Below, in pieces: positions 1 through 10,726 of a stretch of 64,000 nucleotides of DNA. The notes below the pieces were generated by a model that was not told the DNA's origin, made no database searches, and was given only the letters and a program-made list of their open reading frames with translations. Position 1 is the first letter of the stretch. The number at the start of each line of letters is the position of its first letter. The DNA comes from Rhynchopus euleeides (Eukaryota > Euglenozoa > Diplonemea > Diplonemida > Diplonemidae). The stretch lies in assembly GCA_963210315.1 (NCBI GenBank), contig OY723276.1, forward strand, positions 2,266,497 through 2,330,496, given 5' to 3'. The translations under genes were made by a program, and so were the position numbers.

Positions 1-1858
<1,858 letters not shown>

Positions 1859-3005
1859 CTGTTCCACACCGCAGAGATTCCCACGATAGTTTCCCCGCAC
1901 CGCAGAGATTCCCAGGTTAGTTTCCCCGCACCGCGGAGATTCCCATGATAGTTTCCCCGCACCGCAGAGATTCCCAGGGTAGTTTCCCCGCACCGCGGAG
2001 ATTCCCACGATAGTTTCCCCGCACCGGGAGATTCCCAGGTTAGTTTCCCCGCACCGCAGAGATTCCCACGATAGTTTCCCCGCACCGCGGAGATTCCCAG
2101 GTTAGTTTCCCCGCACCGCGGAGATTCCCACGGTAGTTTCCCCGCACCGCGGAGATTCCCAGGTTCGTTTCCCCGCACCGCAGAGATTCCCACGGTAGTT
2201 TCCCCGCACCGCGGAGATTCCCAGGTTCGTTTCCCCGCACCGCAGAGATTCCCACGATAGTTTCCCCGCACCGCGGAGATTCCCAGGTTAGTTTCTCCGC
2301 ACCGCGGAGATTCCCAGGTTCGTTTCCCCGCACCGCAGAGATTCCCACGATAGTTTCCCCGCACCGCGGAGATTCCCAGGTTAGTTTCCCCGCACCGCAG
2401 AGATTCCCACGATAGTTTCCCCGCACCGTGGAGATTCCCACGATAGTTTCCCCGCACCGTGGAGATTCCCAGGGTAGTTTCCCCGCACCGCAGAGGTTCC
2501 CAGGATAGTTTCCCCGCACCGTGGAGGTTCCCAGGGTTGTTTCCCCGCACCGCAGAGATTCCCAGGTTAGTTTCCCCGCACCGCAGAGATTCCCAGGTTA
2601 GTTTCCCCGCACCGCGCAGATTCCCAGGATAGTTTCCCCGCACCGTGGAGGTTCCCAGGATAGTTTCCCCGCACCGCAGAGATTCCCAGGTTAGTTTCCC
2701 CGCACCGCGCAGATTCCCACGATAGTTTCCCCGCACCGTGGAGGTTCCCAGGGTAGTTTCCCCGCACCGCAGAGATTCCCAGGGCAGTTTCCCCGCACCG
2801 TGGAGATTCCCACTATAGCTTCCCCACACCGCGGAGATTCCCAGGTGAGTTTCCCCGTACCGTCGAGATTCCCGTGATAGTTTCCCCGCACCGTGGAGAT
2901 TCCCAGGATAGTTTCCCCGTACCGTCGAGATTCCCAGCATAGTTTCCCCACACCGCAGATATTCCCACAGTAGTTTCCCCACGCCGTCGAGATTCCCGGA
3001 ATCTC
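1859..3005. repeat. 31-bp minisatellite, about 37 copies
   Basis: Tandem array of a 31-bp unit, typified by TAGTTTCCCCGCACCGCAGA followed by GATTCCCACGA. Units differ at a few positions (GCAGAG/GCGGAG/GTGGAG; CACGAT/CAGGTT/CAGGAT). The unit is 1 mod 3, so successive units change frame. No stop occurs in the minus-strand frames, which creates a 417-aa minus ORF and two shorter ones with a 31-aa periodic protein. I treat these ORFs as by-products. Copies near 2810-3000 are more diverged, marking the array edge. Confidence 0.95.
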
Positions 3006-3330
3006 GTAGATATGTGGAGCACATTGGGGGATTCTCATCGGTGTGGCCACGCAGCAGGCATCTCGTAGAGATGTGGATTATCGAGGGGATGTCGTCGAGC
3101 TGTGGAACGCATCGGGGGAATCTCGTCGAGATGCGGACAGCAATGGCGGAATCTCATCCGTGTGTAGATCCTTTCGGGGGAATCTGTTCGAGATGGACAC
3201 CCGACTGGGGGTATCTCGTCAAGTTGGGGAACGTCACTGGCGATTCGGCCCTCCGCTCCTGATAACCAGGTGCGGGCCATCTCGACGAGATTCCCCGAAT
3301 ACTGTCCCCATCTGTACGAGATTCCCCCGC
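3006..3330. repeat. degenerate repeats around ATCTCGTCGAGAT-like palindromes
   Basis: After the minisatellite the sequence keeps a loose 35-45 bp periodicity built on GGGGGAATCTCGTCGAGATG-like words (for example near 3117-3132, 3179-3194 and 3207-3222), then switches to the reverse complement near 3279-3325 (ATCTCGACGAGATTCCCC, TACGAGATTCCCC). Probably a decayed relative of the neighbouring array with inverted orientation at its right end. No gene is seen. Confidence 0.6.
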
Positions 3331-3740
3331 TGTCACGCCCAGTTCTGGTGGAACAGAGGGGTGTGGTGCCGGGACCGTGTCTGAGATTTCCGACATGTGT
3401 CTGGTGATGTCACAAAAGTGCCGATTTTTGCTCTGAACGTCACCAAATGGGTCCAAATGTTTTTTGTGACAGATTTTATCTGGAGACAAAGGGGCTGTCC
3501 GCCTTCTCTATTACGATGAGGGGGTGTGCGGCAGTGCCCGTGTGGGGGGTTGTGGGACTCGCTTGGTTTGCTCGCTCGCGCCTTGCTGTCGTCTTCTCGG
3601 AGAGGGGAAGAACGCACGCCCCGGCGGCACACTTGTGTCAATCAAGGTGAGGGGGTCGGGAGGAGGAGAGCATGGCGTGTGGGGGCAGCATCACAATGCG
3701 GTGCACCTTCACGCGCACAATGCGGTGCACCTTCATATAC
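3331..3740. other. spacer with a 20-bp direct duplication
   Basis: No gene supported. The word CACAATGCGGTGCACCTTCA occurs twice, at 3692-3711 and 3716-3735, immediately before the left end of the inverted-repeat element. TATA at 3736-3739 sits next to the left terminal inverted repeat and is matched by TATA at 7223-7226 after the right one. Confidence 0.6.
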
Positions 3741-3895
3741 GGTGGACTCCAGCGGCCCTAGCGGGAGTCTGGGAGCGGGAGTCTGAGAGGGTGTCAAAGA
3801 CTCCCGCTAGCGGGAGTCTATACTCCCGCTAGGGGGAGTCTGACTCCCCCTAGCGGGAGTCTTTTCACCTATTTTCATCCATTTTTCCCATGATA
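3741..3895 (+). repeat. left terminal inverted repeat
   Basis: Matches the reverse complement of 7068-7222. The inner 95 bases are nearly identical and the outer 50 more diverged. Contains GACTCCCGCTAGCGGGAGTC at 3799-3818 plus two related palindromes at 3822-3861, likely recombinase binding sites (inference). Confidence 0.9.
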
Positions 3896-4003
3896 TAGTT
3901 ACAGTCTACTGGCGTGGGGGGTAAAATCATGCGGGGGGAAGGTGGAAGAGGGATGGGGAGGGGCTTGTTTTGCTTCTGTCAGTTTCCCCGGACTCTGGAC
4001 TAC

Positions 4004-5764
4004 CTACCTATCCTCCTGGTAGCGGCTGCACCTGCGGAGGTGAGCGGTTAGAATTTGAGGTGTCAAAGTGCGGCCGTCGCCTGTCGTAGTTGTGTTACAC
4101 CTTGGGCAAGACAAACCATCCTGCAGGCTTTCCTCATCTTCTTCGTCAGAACTGTCATCCCCCTCCTGCTGTGCGCGTTGGTCAAGCGTGCTCAAAGTCG
4201 CCTCGGATGACACGAATGGTGTGAAAGTCGCCCCCAGCGGGATTGGCATTTTGCACAAGCAGAGCGATAATTTGCGGTGTCCTTCGGGGAACCGGAACAG
4301 GAAGTAGGGCGCGCTGCTGGGTTCAACGAAGTCCTGTGTGTTGCAGTGCACAAACCCCTTCTGCAGCTGTGTCAACTGTGTGCAAAGAACATACACAGCC
4401 AATCTATGAGCGTGTCGGGTGTGCAGACACGGACACAGAATGACTTCTCTATACCCGAGGATCCCGTCCTGCGACAGGTGCGCAACCTTCCAAGGCATGC
4501 CCGATTCGCGCCGCTTCTCTTCTGCCATTGCAAGATCTCTCTCGTAAGTTGCGGAGCTGGCGATTGTAACGGCATCTTTCTTGCGATGTCCGTTCTCTGC
4601 TTCTTCAAATTCGTCGTTGTTCTGCAGAGGCACTGCATCTTCTGGAGCCCACCAATGATGGAGACTGTGTACGTAGGCATTGCGCGTTGATCCCTTTTCG
4701 GCATGCTCCATCAACCAGTGAAATATATGCCCTGAGATCCGAGCACGCAAGAAGGGAATCCGGGCTGACTCATCCTTGCATCCCCAGAAGCGCCAGGGGA
4801 TGTCTGCATACCGGAAATGCATGAGGTCTGCAAGGGAGACAAAGAGGTAGCGGAACAAGCCCTTGTAGGTGGTGTCCTGTGACATGGCAAGCACGACCTT
4901 CCGGAACTGAGCACCTGTCCCATTCTGCGACACATTCAGTGCAAGGTTTGTACAGGTCTTGTCGAATATTTTTTTTGTTGTCTCATCCAGTACCCTGATC
5001 AGCCGCATGGCGAGCCCCTTGCAGTCATGGAGTGCTGGGGTGACGTAGCGGGCATTGGGAAGCACACCTGCCAAGAGGGAGGGGTAGCCAGCCTCTTTCA
5101 TCTCAGAGAGAGTCAGGTGCGGGTATCGATGCACCTGTTGATACCAGCGTTCTTCTGGGATGTCGCACAGTGAGCATCGGTGCCCTCGCCCCCCGCATCG
5201 CCTCATTGTTGCCCACTGCTCAGCATGGTCGGCGGTTATTCTTGCTATGGACACACTCGCGACATGCACCCCTCGGAAGATTTTCGCTTTGTGCAGCCTC
5301 ATGATCTGTTGCAGCAACGCGTGATTTTGGAACAGCTTGTGATCACCTTTCGGAAGGTCTGAGAAAGTAATACCCGGCGCAGTCATCGTGTTTTCGGGAT
5401 TGATGACCCCGAGAGACAGACGGACACGTGCGTTATCGGAACGTAATGAATTACGTGGCGTGTATCCGTCCGTGTACATGACGCCGAGAAGTGGCACGCT
5501 ACACTGCATTGTCGATGATTCTCCCGCCTCTTCTTCGAGGAACTCAAATGCCCCGAGCAAACCACGGGAAAGGCGCCATTCAACACGTTCGCAGGCAGGC
5601 TTCTCCATTTCGCGGAGTCGCTTTCGTGACACACCCAGGTTCTCACCAACACGCTCCTTATGAAGCTGGTTGACCTTGGCGAGTGTCCGTTGAGACATCC
5701 GAAGGGCATGCCGGTTGGCAGCAAGAGTCTCCCCGACACTCTTCGCTTCATTTGCATTCGACAT
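4004..5764 (-). CDS. candidate DDE-type transposase of the TIR element (586 aa)
   Basis: The reading frame is open back to 5851, but the ATG at 5764 (MSNANEAKSV) is the better start; the extra 29 residues look like untranslated leader. Residues about 35-60 (RVGENLGVSRKRLREME) look like a helix-turn-helix. Acidic candidates for a DDE site are D99 (MYTDGYT), D247 (PALHDCKG) and E385/E388 (NNDEFEEAENGHRKK). Cysteine clusters that could bind zinc are C190/C197/C200, C444/C446 with nearby His, and a C-terminal CPRC...H...C finger (553-579) after an acidic stretch. Its place between matching inverted repeats is the main reason to call it a transposase. The family is not recognised, and the DDE assignment is inference from spacing, not from a profile match. 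Confidence 0.6.
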   Translation of the reverse strand: MSNANEAKSVGETLAANRHALRMSQRTLAKVNQLHKERVGENLGVSRKRLREMEKPACERVEWRLSRGLLGAFEFLEEEAGESSTMQCSVPLLGVMYTDGYTPRNSLRSDNARVRLSLGVINPENTMTAPGITFSDLPKGDHKLFQNHALLQQIMRLHKAKIFRGVHVASVSIARITADHAEQWATMRRCGGRGHRCSLCDIPEERWYQQVHRYPHLTLSEMKEAGYPSLLAGVLPNARYVTPALHDCKGLAMRLIRVLDETTKKIFDKTCTNLALNVSQNGTGAQFRKVVLAMSQDTTYKGLFRYLFVSLADLMHFRYADIPWRFWGCKDESARIPFLRARISGHIFHWLMEHAEKGSTRNAYVHSLHHWWAPEDAVPLQNNDEFEEAENGHRKKDAVTIASSATYERDLAMAEEKRRESGMPWKVAHLSQDGILGYREVILCPCLHTRHAHRLAVYVLCTQLTQLQKGFVHCNTQDFVEPSSAPYFLFRFPEGHRKLSLCLCKMPIPLGATFTPFVSSEATLSTLDQRAQQEGDDSSDEEDEESLQDGLSCPRCNTTTTGDGRTLTPQILTAHLRRCSRYQEDR

Positions 5765-5967
5765 GGTTCGATGGCATGGGTCTTGAAAATACCCCCTGTG
5801 ACACCTGTGAGAGCGAGTGTGAGTGGAGCCGAATAAGGTTGCAACACACACACCACGTCAGATGTAGCCAAGCGAAAAAACTGTCGATGTTTTGGAGTGT
5901 GGGGTTTGTGGCTTCCATGACAGTCTGATCATTCAACTTCCGCAGGCTGATGCACAGCCAGCTTCCC

Positions 5968-6969
5968 TCAGAGGGTGTCCATGTCGTCCTCCTCCACTGT
6001 GATGGCCTGCGGGATGCTCGGAGGGGCTTCTTCCTCTGTGTCGGGGACCTCAGGCTGTGCGAGGTCGATCCCCAGCAGGTCCTTGTACCTCCCCACGGTG
6101 GAGGTGTTGGCCTGGCCTGAGCCGGTCACCGTGGCGCGGGGCTGTTCCAAAGGAACGGTGACCTTCCACAGGGCCAACTGCCCCTCCACCTGCTCGCAGG
6201 TGATGGGCTCGCCATCGGCAGGGCTCCTGGGGAGGAAATAGGTGGCGGTGTATGTGCCGCTGGGGATTGTCGAACCCTCGTGGACCACGCGAAGACACGT
6301 CAGCGACACCTGCAGGCCTGTCACTGAAAACTCAACCCGGGTCAACAGCCCCTCGAGCATCACCACATGCACGTTGGCTGCCCCAGGCAACGGGGTGACC
6401 ACCGGGAAGTGCTGCATCACATTCTTCGTCGTAGTATCCTCCTCCTGCTGCACGGCAGTGTACACGTTGTTCATCTCGACCTCCTTGTAGGCCGGGGCAA
6501 GCGCAGCAAGGACCCGCTGGTACAGCGGATTCTTCTTGTGGCCCTCCTCCGCCCAAGCCAAGGGCATCTTTGGCTTGAGGGTGACACCCACCAACTTGGT
6601 GTCTTGCACCTTCCCGCGCTTCACCTCAACCCTGTAGGTGGCGGGGAGGGTGCCGTCCTTCTGCATCATCTCGACCTCCCTCACAGCGAGCTTGTCCATG
6701 TCAGGGAATACGGCGGTGATGGCGTTGGCCACCTGGGGGCTGTGCTTGTTGATCTCCTTGCCGGTCAACACCGTTGCTAGGAGCCTTCTAATGGATCCCA
6801 GTGTCAGCACACTTCCCCCTTTTTTAACGAGGAAGGCCGTGCAAAAATCAGCCACAATGTTCGTCGCCTCCGCAGCCTCGGGACTCTCTGCGCTCTTCTT
6901 CTTCTTACTCGACTTCGCCGCCGGCTTCGCTGCCACCTTCACTGCCGGCTTCGTTGTCGTCTTCCCCAT
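5968..6969 (-). CDS. basic-tailed accessory protein of the TIR element (333 aa)
   Basis: ATG at 6969, stop at 5968-5970. The first 30 residues are Lys/Ala/Pro-rich like a histone H1 tail (KPAVKVAAKPAAKSSKKKK). A globular region of mixed helix and strand follows (about 35-270), and the C-terminus is acidic (TEEEAPPS, VEEDDMDTL). No enzyme motif is visible. Being the promoter-proximal gene inside the TIRs suggests a DNA-binding or end-bridging role, or a cargo protein; neither is shown. It ends 117 bp before the open-frame limit of the next ORF. Product unknown. Confidence 0.65.
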   Translation of the reverse strand: MGKTTTKPAVKVAAKPAAKSSKKKKSAESPEAAEATNIVADFCTAFLVKKGGSVLTLGSIRRLLATVLTGKEINKHSPQVANAITAVFPDMDKLAVREVEMMQKDGTLPATYRVEVKRGKVQDTKLVGVTLKPKMPLAWAEEGHKKNPLYQRVLAALAPAYKEVEMNNVYTAVQQEEDTTTKNVMQHFPVVTPLPGAANVHVVMLEGLLTRVEFSVTGLQVSLTCLRVVHEGSTIPSGTYTATYFLPRSPADGEPITCEQVEGQLALWKVTVPLEQPRATVTGSGQANTSTVGRYKDLLGIDLAQPEVPDTEEEAPPSIPQAITVEEDDMDTL

Positions 6970-7067
6970 TTTTGTGAATCAGGTCTGCGAGCTGGGATGG
7001 GTGGAAACGTCCGTTTGGTGTGTGTGTGTGTGGCTGTACTTCAGTGACGAGTGCCACATTGCATAGG

Positions 7068-7222
7068 TATCATGGGAAAAATGAGTGAAAATAGGTGAAA
7101 AGACTCCCGCTAGGGGGAGTCAGACTCCCGCTAGCGGGAGTATAGACTCCCGCTAGCGGGAGTTGGACTCCCCCTAGTTGAGACTCCCGAAAAGGGTTAC
7201 CCTACCCCCGCTGGAGTCCACC
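7068..7222 (-). repeat. right terminal inverted repeat
   Basis: Inverted partner of 3741-3895. Palindromic units lie at 7102-7121, 7123-7141 and 7145-7164, mirroring the left end. It also lies directly upstream of the 333-aa gene (start 6969, minus strand), so it may carry its promoter. Confidence 0.9.
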
Positions 7223-8381
7223 TATAGCTTCACATGACATGTGTGTGTGTGACAGTGGAGATCACCTCAAGAGCAGCGGTGTGTCCTACACTGTGGCTTT
7301 CGCCCTGCACGAAGAATGCTGCACACCGCGTGGTCAGAAGCCCACGCATCACCAGTCTTATACACGAAACCACACCCTTCGTCACGACCCGAAGGTGTGG
7401 TTATCATTCCACGGGGGTTCATTAAATAAAACAGACAAAGACACGTGGGCTGGTGAGAGCAGGACCGTTGCCGCTGAACGGCTGCTGTGCGCCTTTTCTG
7501 TGATCACCGCCTTTAACGCGCTACATTCTCTCCCCCTCGCCCCCCCCCACCCCCTCATGCCTTGCTGTAGTTCCGAACCCCCCCCCCTGCCCATGCCCAC
7601 ACGTGGGGTTTCTTCTTTCCTCCATAACCCTGATCTGCCGCCCAGCGCCTGCATGCAGCATGCCCGCCACGAGTGGTGTGGGTGGGCAGAGCGCCCTGAT
7701 GGCCTGACCTACTCCGAACCCAGGAATAAGCGGCTTTCTGTGTGGGAGTTTCGCTCAGAACCGCAAAAGGTGAGGAGCGGGGCGGGCTGTGTGAGTGCCT
7801 CACAACGCTGGTTGATTGATTGCAAAGTGGCACGGTTTACCACACAGGAGTGAGGGGGCCCAACGCCATCTCGCCACTGTGTGTACCTTTCGCGTCCCTG
7901 CTCGCCACGTCAGGCTGTGGTCGTCGATACCAAGAGAAGGAGGTGTCTGGCTTGGGTGCAGAGGCTGCACAGCGACGGTTGTATTTGGGGGGAGGTCGGG
8001 TGGCGGTGGGGTGTCCATCGCCCTGACAGTGAGCCGTGCCCTCACAACGACAGGTGCCGCAGAGTGGGTGAGGTGACATGCAGTTTGACACAATAGAGCG
8101 AAGGCCTCCCGCACCCCTGTTTCTTTGCCACGCATCTGCAAAGTGTTGGATCTGGAGCTTGGTCGAAAGGTTGTGCCGGGCACTGCATCCCACCCCTAAC
8201 TACTGACCCCGTTTCACACCCTCTACAGACAGCTTTTGCTCCTTTAGACCCCACACCATCTGTGCCCGCATTGTGCAACTGCCACCTCGCTACTCGCTGC
8301 TTCTGTGTCAGGTTTCTTTGTGTCATACAGTTTCCACCCACCCACCCTATTCAAACAGCAGGAGCTCACGTAGCCACACAA
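7223..8381. other. intergenic; possible old MITE relative at 7748-7860
   Basis: No gene supported. At about 7748-7860, phrases shared with the element at 37500-37605 (TTCGCTCAGAAC, GCCTCACAA, TGCAAAGTG-CAC) suggest a decayed copy lacking recognisable termini. The last 150 bases before the ankyrin gene are pyrimidine-rich with AG dinucleotides (for example ..ATACAG and ..AAACAG near 8330-8360), compatible with a 5' intron or trans-splice acceptor. Confidence 0.45.
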
Positions 8382-9731
8382 ATGGAAGTGACTGTGACCT
8401 GCACATGCACAGGAGAACAGTGCGTTCTCGACGTCACAGTTGACGAGAGGGTTGCGACGCTGACTTCGAAGGCTTTGGCGAAGCTGAAGGTCGGGGCTTG
8501 TCTGAAGGGGGTCAGCGGTTTGCTGCGGATCAAAGGGGGGGAGAGTCTCGGTCGCAACGGCATCCTGATCTCCGCCACCGCTCTGAAGGATGGCGATGAT
8601 CTGGAGCTGGATCTCCCGCCGGAGATGATTTTGAAGGGGCTGCTCGGAGGTCGCACGGTGCCCGAGGTCATGGAGGCGTTGTGTTCGAAGCCCGAACTGT
8701 CATCAGAAGACAAGCACCTACTTTCTCTGATTGTGGCTTCAGGACAGGGCCCGGAGGCGTACGAGTCTTTACGGCGTGTGGACGGCAACGAAGAGGCCAC
8801 ACTTGAGATCCGCCTTGCTCTTTGCCGGCTGGGGGTGCACCCTCTGTTCTACAATCCATGTTTCTCGGCAGATGGGCAGAATTTGTTGTGGTCACCGTGC
8901 GGACCCAGGGCCGAAGAAGCACGTTTCATTGCGGAGTATGTCACTGCAACTCCTTCTCTGCGCTTTGTGCTTCAGATGTACAGTTCCGACCACTACGAGT
9001 ACTTCAACATGCTCACTTGCCATTCACACCAGGATGGTGTGGCGGCTTTGATCCTTCAGTTTCTTCATGCGTATTCCCGTTACGATTGTGAACCTTGGCA
9101 TGCTGCAGCGAAGCCAGAAATCTTGGCGTTCTCAGAAGCAATCCTCTCGCGTGGTGGCGATACTGCAGGACTAGACGGCGTTCTCGACCCTGATGCCATT
9201 GACATTGCAGTCCGTCACGGGGTCTCTGTGACGGCCATCTGGGACCGGGCCATGAGGGTTTATGTTCACGAAGAGTCCTACCTTGTCTCGGGTGACCGCA
9301 ACAATGTCTACCTCGCCATGGAGATCCTGCTCAACGCGTCAAGGAAGCTGCTGAAACTGGGGCTTGACCCCAACAGGGTCATCGACAGCCGCAAGAACAC
9401 TGCACTCCATCTCGCGGCAGTCATGGGATCAGCACAACTGTGCAGACTTTTCTTGGATGCAGGTGCCGATATGAAGAGGAACCGCGACAGGAAGATGCCA
9501 ATGGATTACATTAAAGAGGAATGCGCGCCCGGCTTGCCCAACACACAAGGCATGCGAACCCCTGTTAAGCGGTTCTTTTATAGAGCAAAGTTATGGATGG
9601 AGGCACCCGACGAGAGTATTTTTCTCCTTCAAGATGAAGAAGTTCTACTTTTGTTGCATGGTGATTCCAGCATCGATGAATATTCTGTGCGAAAGTCTGT
9701 TTCCAACACACGGACCAGAGGAAGGTACTAG
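8382..9731 (+). CDS. ubiquitin-like / ankyrin-repeat protein (449 aa)
   Basis: The frame is open from 8262, but the first convincing start is the ATG at 8382 (MEVTVTCTC). The N-terminal 75 residues fit a ubiquitin-like beta-grasp by eye: a strand-rich start (VTVTCTCTGEQCVLDVTVDE), a helix (SKALAKLKV), then GILISATALKDGDDLEL. The middle is helical and cysteine-containing without a recognised motif. Near the C-terminus there is one clear ankyrin repeat (KNTALHLAAVMGSAQLCRLFLDAGAD) and a partial second (NRDRKMPMDYIKEE); the preceding GLDPNRVIDSR is the tail of another. Probably a cytoplasmic protein-interaction protein; no catalytic residues are seen. Confidence 0.75.
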   Translation: MEVTVTCTCTGEQCVLDVTVDERVATLTSKALAKLKVGACLKGVSGLLRIKGGESLGRNGILISATALKDGDDLELDLPPEMILKGLLGGRTVPEVMEALCSKPELSSEDKHLLSLIVASGQGPEAYESLRRVDGNEEATLEIRLALCRLGVHPLFYNPCFSADGQNLLWSPCGPRAEEARFIAEYVTATPSLRFVLQMYSSDHYEYFNMLTCHSHQDGVAALILQFLHAYSRYDCEPWHAAAKPEILAFSEAILSRGGDTAGLDGVLDPDAIDIAVRHGVSVTAIWDRAMRVYVHEESYLVSGDRNNVYLAMEILLNASRKLLKLGLDPNRVIDSRKNTALHLAAVMGSAQLCRLFLDAGADMKRNRDRKMPMDYIKEECAPGLPNTQGMRTPVKRFFYRAKLWMEAPDESIFLLQDEEVLLLLHGDSSIDEYSVRKSVSNTRTRGRY

Positions 9732-10069
9732 GTCCCAAAGACAACGCCTGTCGTTGTGTCGTGCGAGGACCTTCTTGCTCTTTGCCCTGCAGAGAACTGT
9801 GTGTGGTGTTGTGTTGTGTGGTGGCTATCAAGGAGCCTTGTTTGACTGCATTGCTTTCCATTCTCCCCCTATATTTCGCGGTGCCGTGTCTGTCATGACT
9901 CTGAGGGGCGTTCTCTTTCAGTCGCCTCTTGTCTAACCTGCAGCATGTGCCGGCTGGAACACTTCTCGCTGTTCCTGCATGTGAGCACAACGCCGCCCTG
10001 CATATCATATCACACGGTACCTTGTTTCGCTCCCCTTCACCCTCCCTTTCTCACCGCCCTTTTGCCTTG
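9732..10069. other. intergenic, nothing recognised
   Basis: T-rich tracts and the left flank of a MITE. No gene or structured element is supported. The last three bases (TTG, 10067-10069) are the left target duplication of the MITE. Confidence 0.5.
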
Positions 10070-10177
10070 GGGGGTCTTCGCTACGGGGTGATCGTCAGTG
10101 CATTTTGGTGCATTTCCTGTTGAATTAGCTGAAAACTGACGAAGATTGACGAAGGATAACGACCAGCGAAGACCCCC
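10070..10177. mobile_element. MITE-like element, family A, copy 1 (108 bp)
   Basis: Starts GGGGGTCTTCGCT and ends AGCGAAGACCCCC. Flanked by TTG on both sides (10067-10069 and 10178-10180), a 3-bp target duplication. The interior, with GTGATCGTCAGTGCATTTTGGT and GACGAAGATTGACGAAGG, matches copy 2 (24136-24244) in the opposite orientation. No coding capacity. Confidence 0.88.
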
Positions 10178-10726
10178 TTGGTCTTTATTTCTCTTGCATT
10201 TCTCCCCGTGTCCCCAAGTGATATTTTTTACCACAACAGGGAACCTGTCAGTGTCAAAAAGATAGTAGGCAGCACTTGGGCAACAAGTTCAACCTCCTCA
10301 TCAGGCTGCGGAGTTGCTTTTGTTTTGCCCGGATTTGGCGCACAAACAAAGAAAGCAACATCACACTTGTCAGACTGAAAGCGGGTGATGTTGCACTTAT
10401 TGCACTTGCACTGCGGGATTTTGGTTCACATGATTTTGGCACGCACGAGCAAGGTCTTCCGTTTTCAGCGTTGCTTTCGTGTACTTTCTAGAGCTCAACG
10501 CCTGAGGCTGTGCGGCCGGTGCCGACTCGCCCCCTCCAGCCTACAACCACAACATCTCCAACCAAAAGTTCGCGACAAACCTGTGTGATGTGTGATGCGG
10601 AAAGTGTTCTGACACAACGCCAGTGCCACTGAGGCCACAAAACGCGTCTTCCCCAACGCACCACCACCACCATCAGGCTCCACACTTCCTGGCTGGGCCC
10701 ACAGGACCCACGCCCCCCACTCGTTG
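10178..10726. other. intergenic 5' region of the transporter gene
   Basis: No gene recognised. AT-richer than the flanking coding DNA; becomes C-rich shortly before the ATG at 10727. Confidence 0.4.

Larger units (their letters stand above)
3741..7222 (-). mobile_element. 3.48-kb DNA-transposon-like element with 155-bp TIRs and two ORFs
   Basis: Two 155-bp inverted repeats (3741-3895 and 7068-7222) enclose two minus-strand genes. The outer ends read GGTGGACTCCAGCGG in both, and the inner ends are TTTTTCCCATGATA and its complement. Both TIRs hold tandem palindromes of the type ACTCCCGCTAGCGGGAGT. A TATA on each side may be a 4-bp target duplication, though the left copy is one base further out and TATA is self-complementary, so this is weak. 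The genes are tandem on the minus strand: 333-aa basic-tailed protein first, 586-aa transposase candidate second, 203 bp apart (117 bp to the upstream ORF limit at 5851). I cannot assign a superfamily. Confidence 0.85.

Noticed and set aside
1859..3005. CRISPR-like array
   Set aside because: Units are contiguous without unique spacers and the context is eukaryotic. The same applies to 43891-53958.
4004..5764. RAG1/Transib-type recombinase
   Set aside because: The element has long TIRs and a zinc-rich protein, but the CxxC pair falls between the first and second acidic candidates rather than before the last one, and no RSS-like heptamer/nonamer ends are visible.
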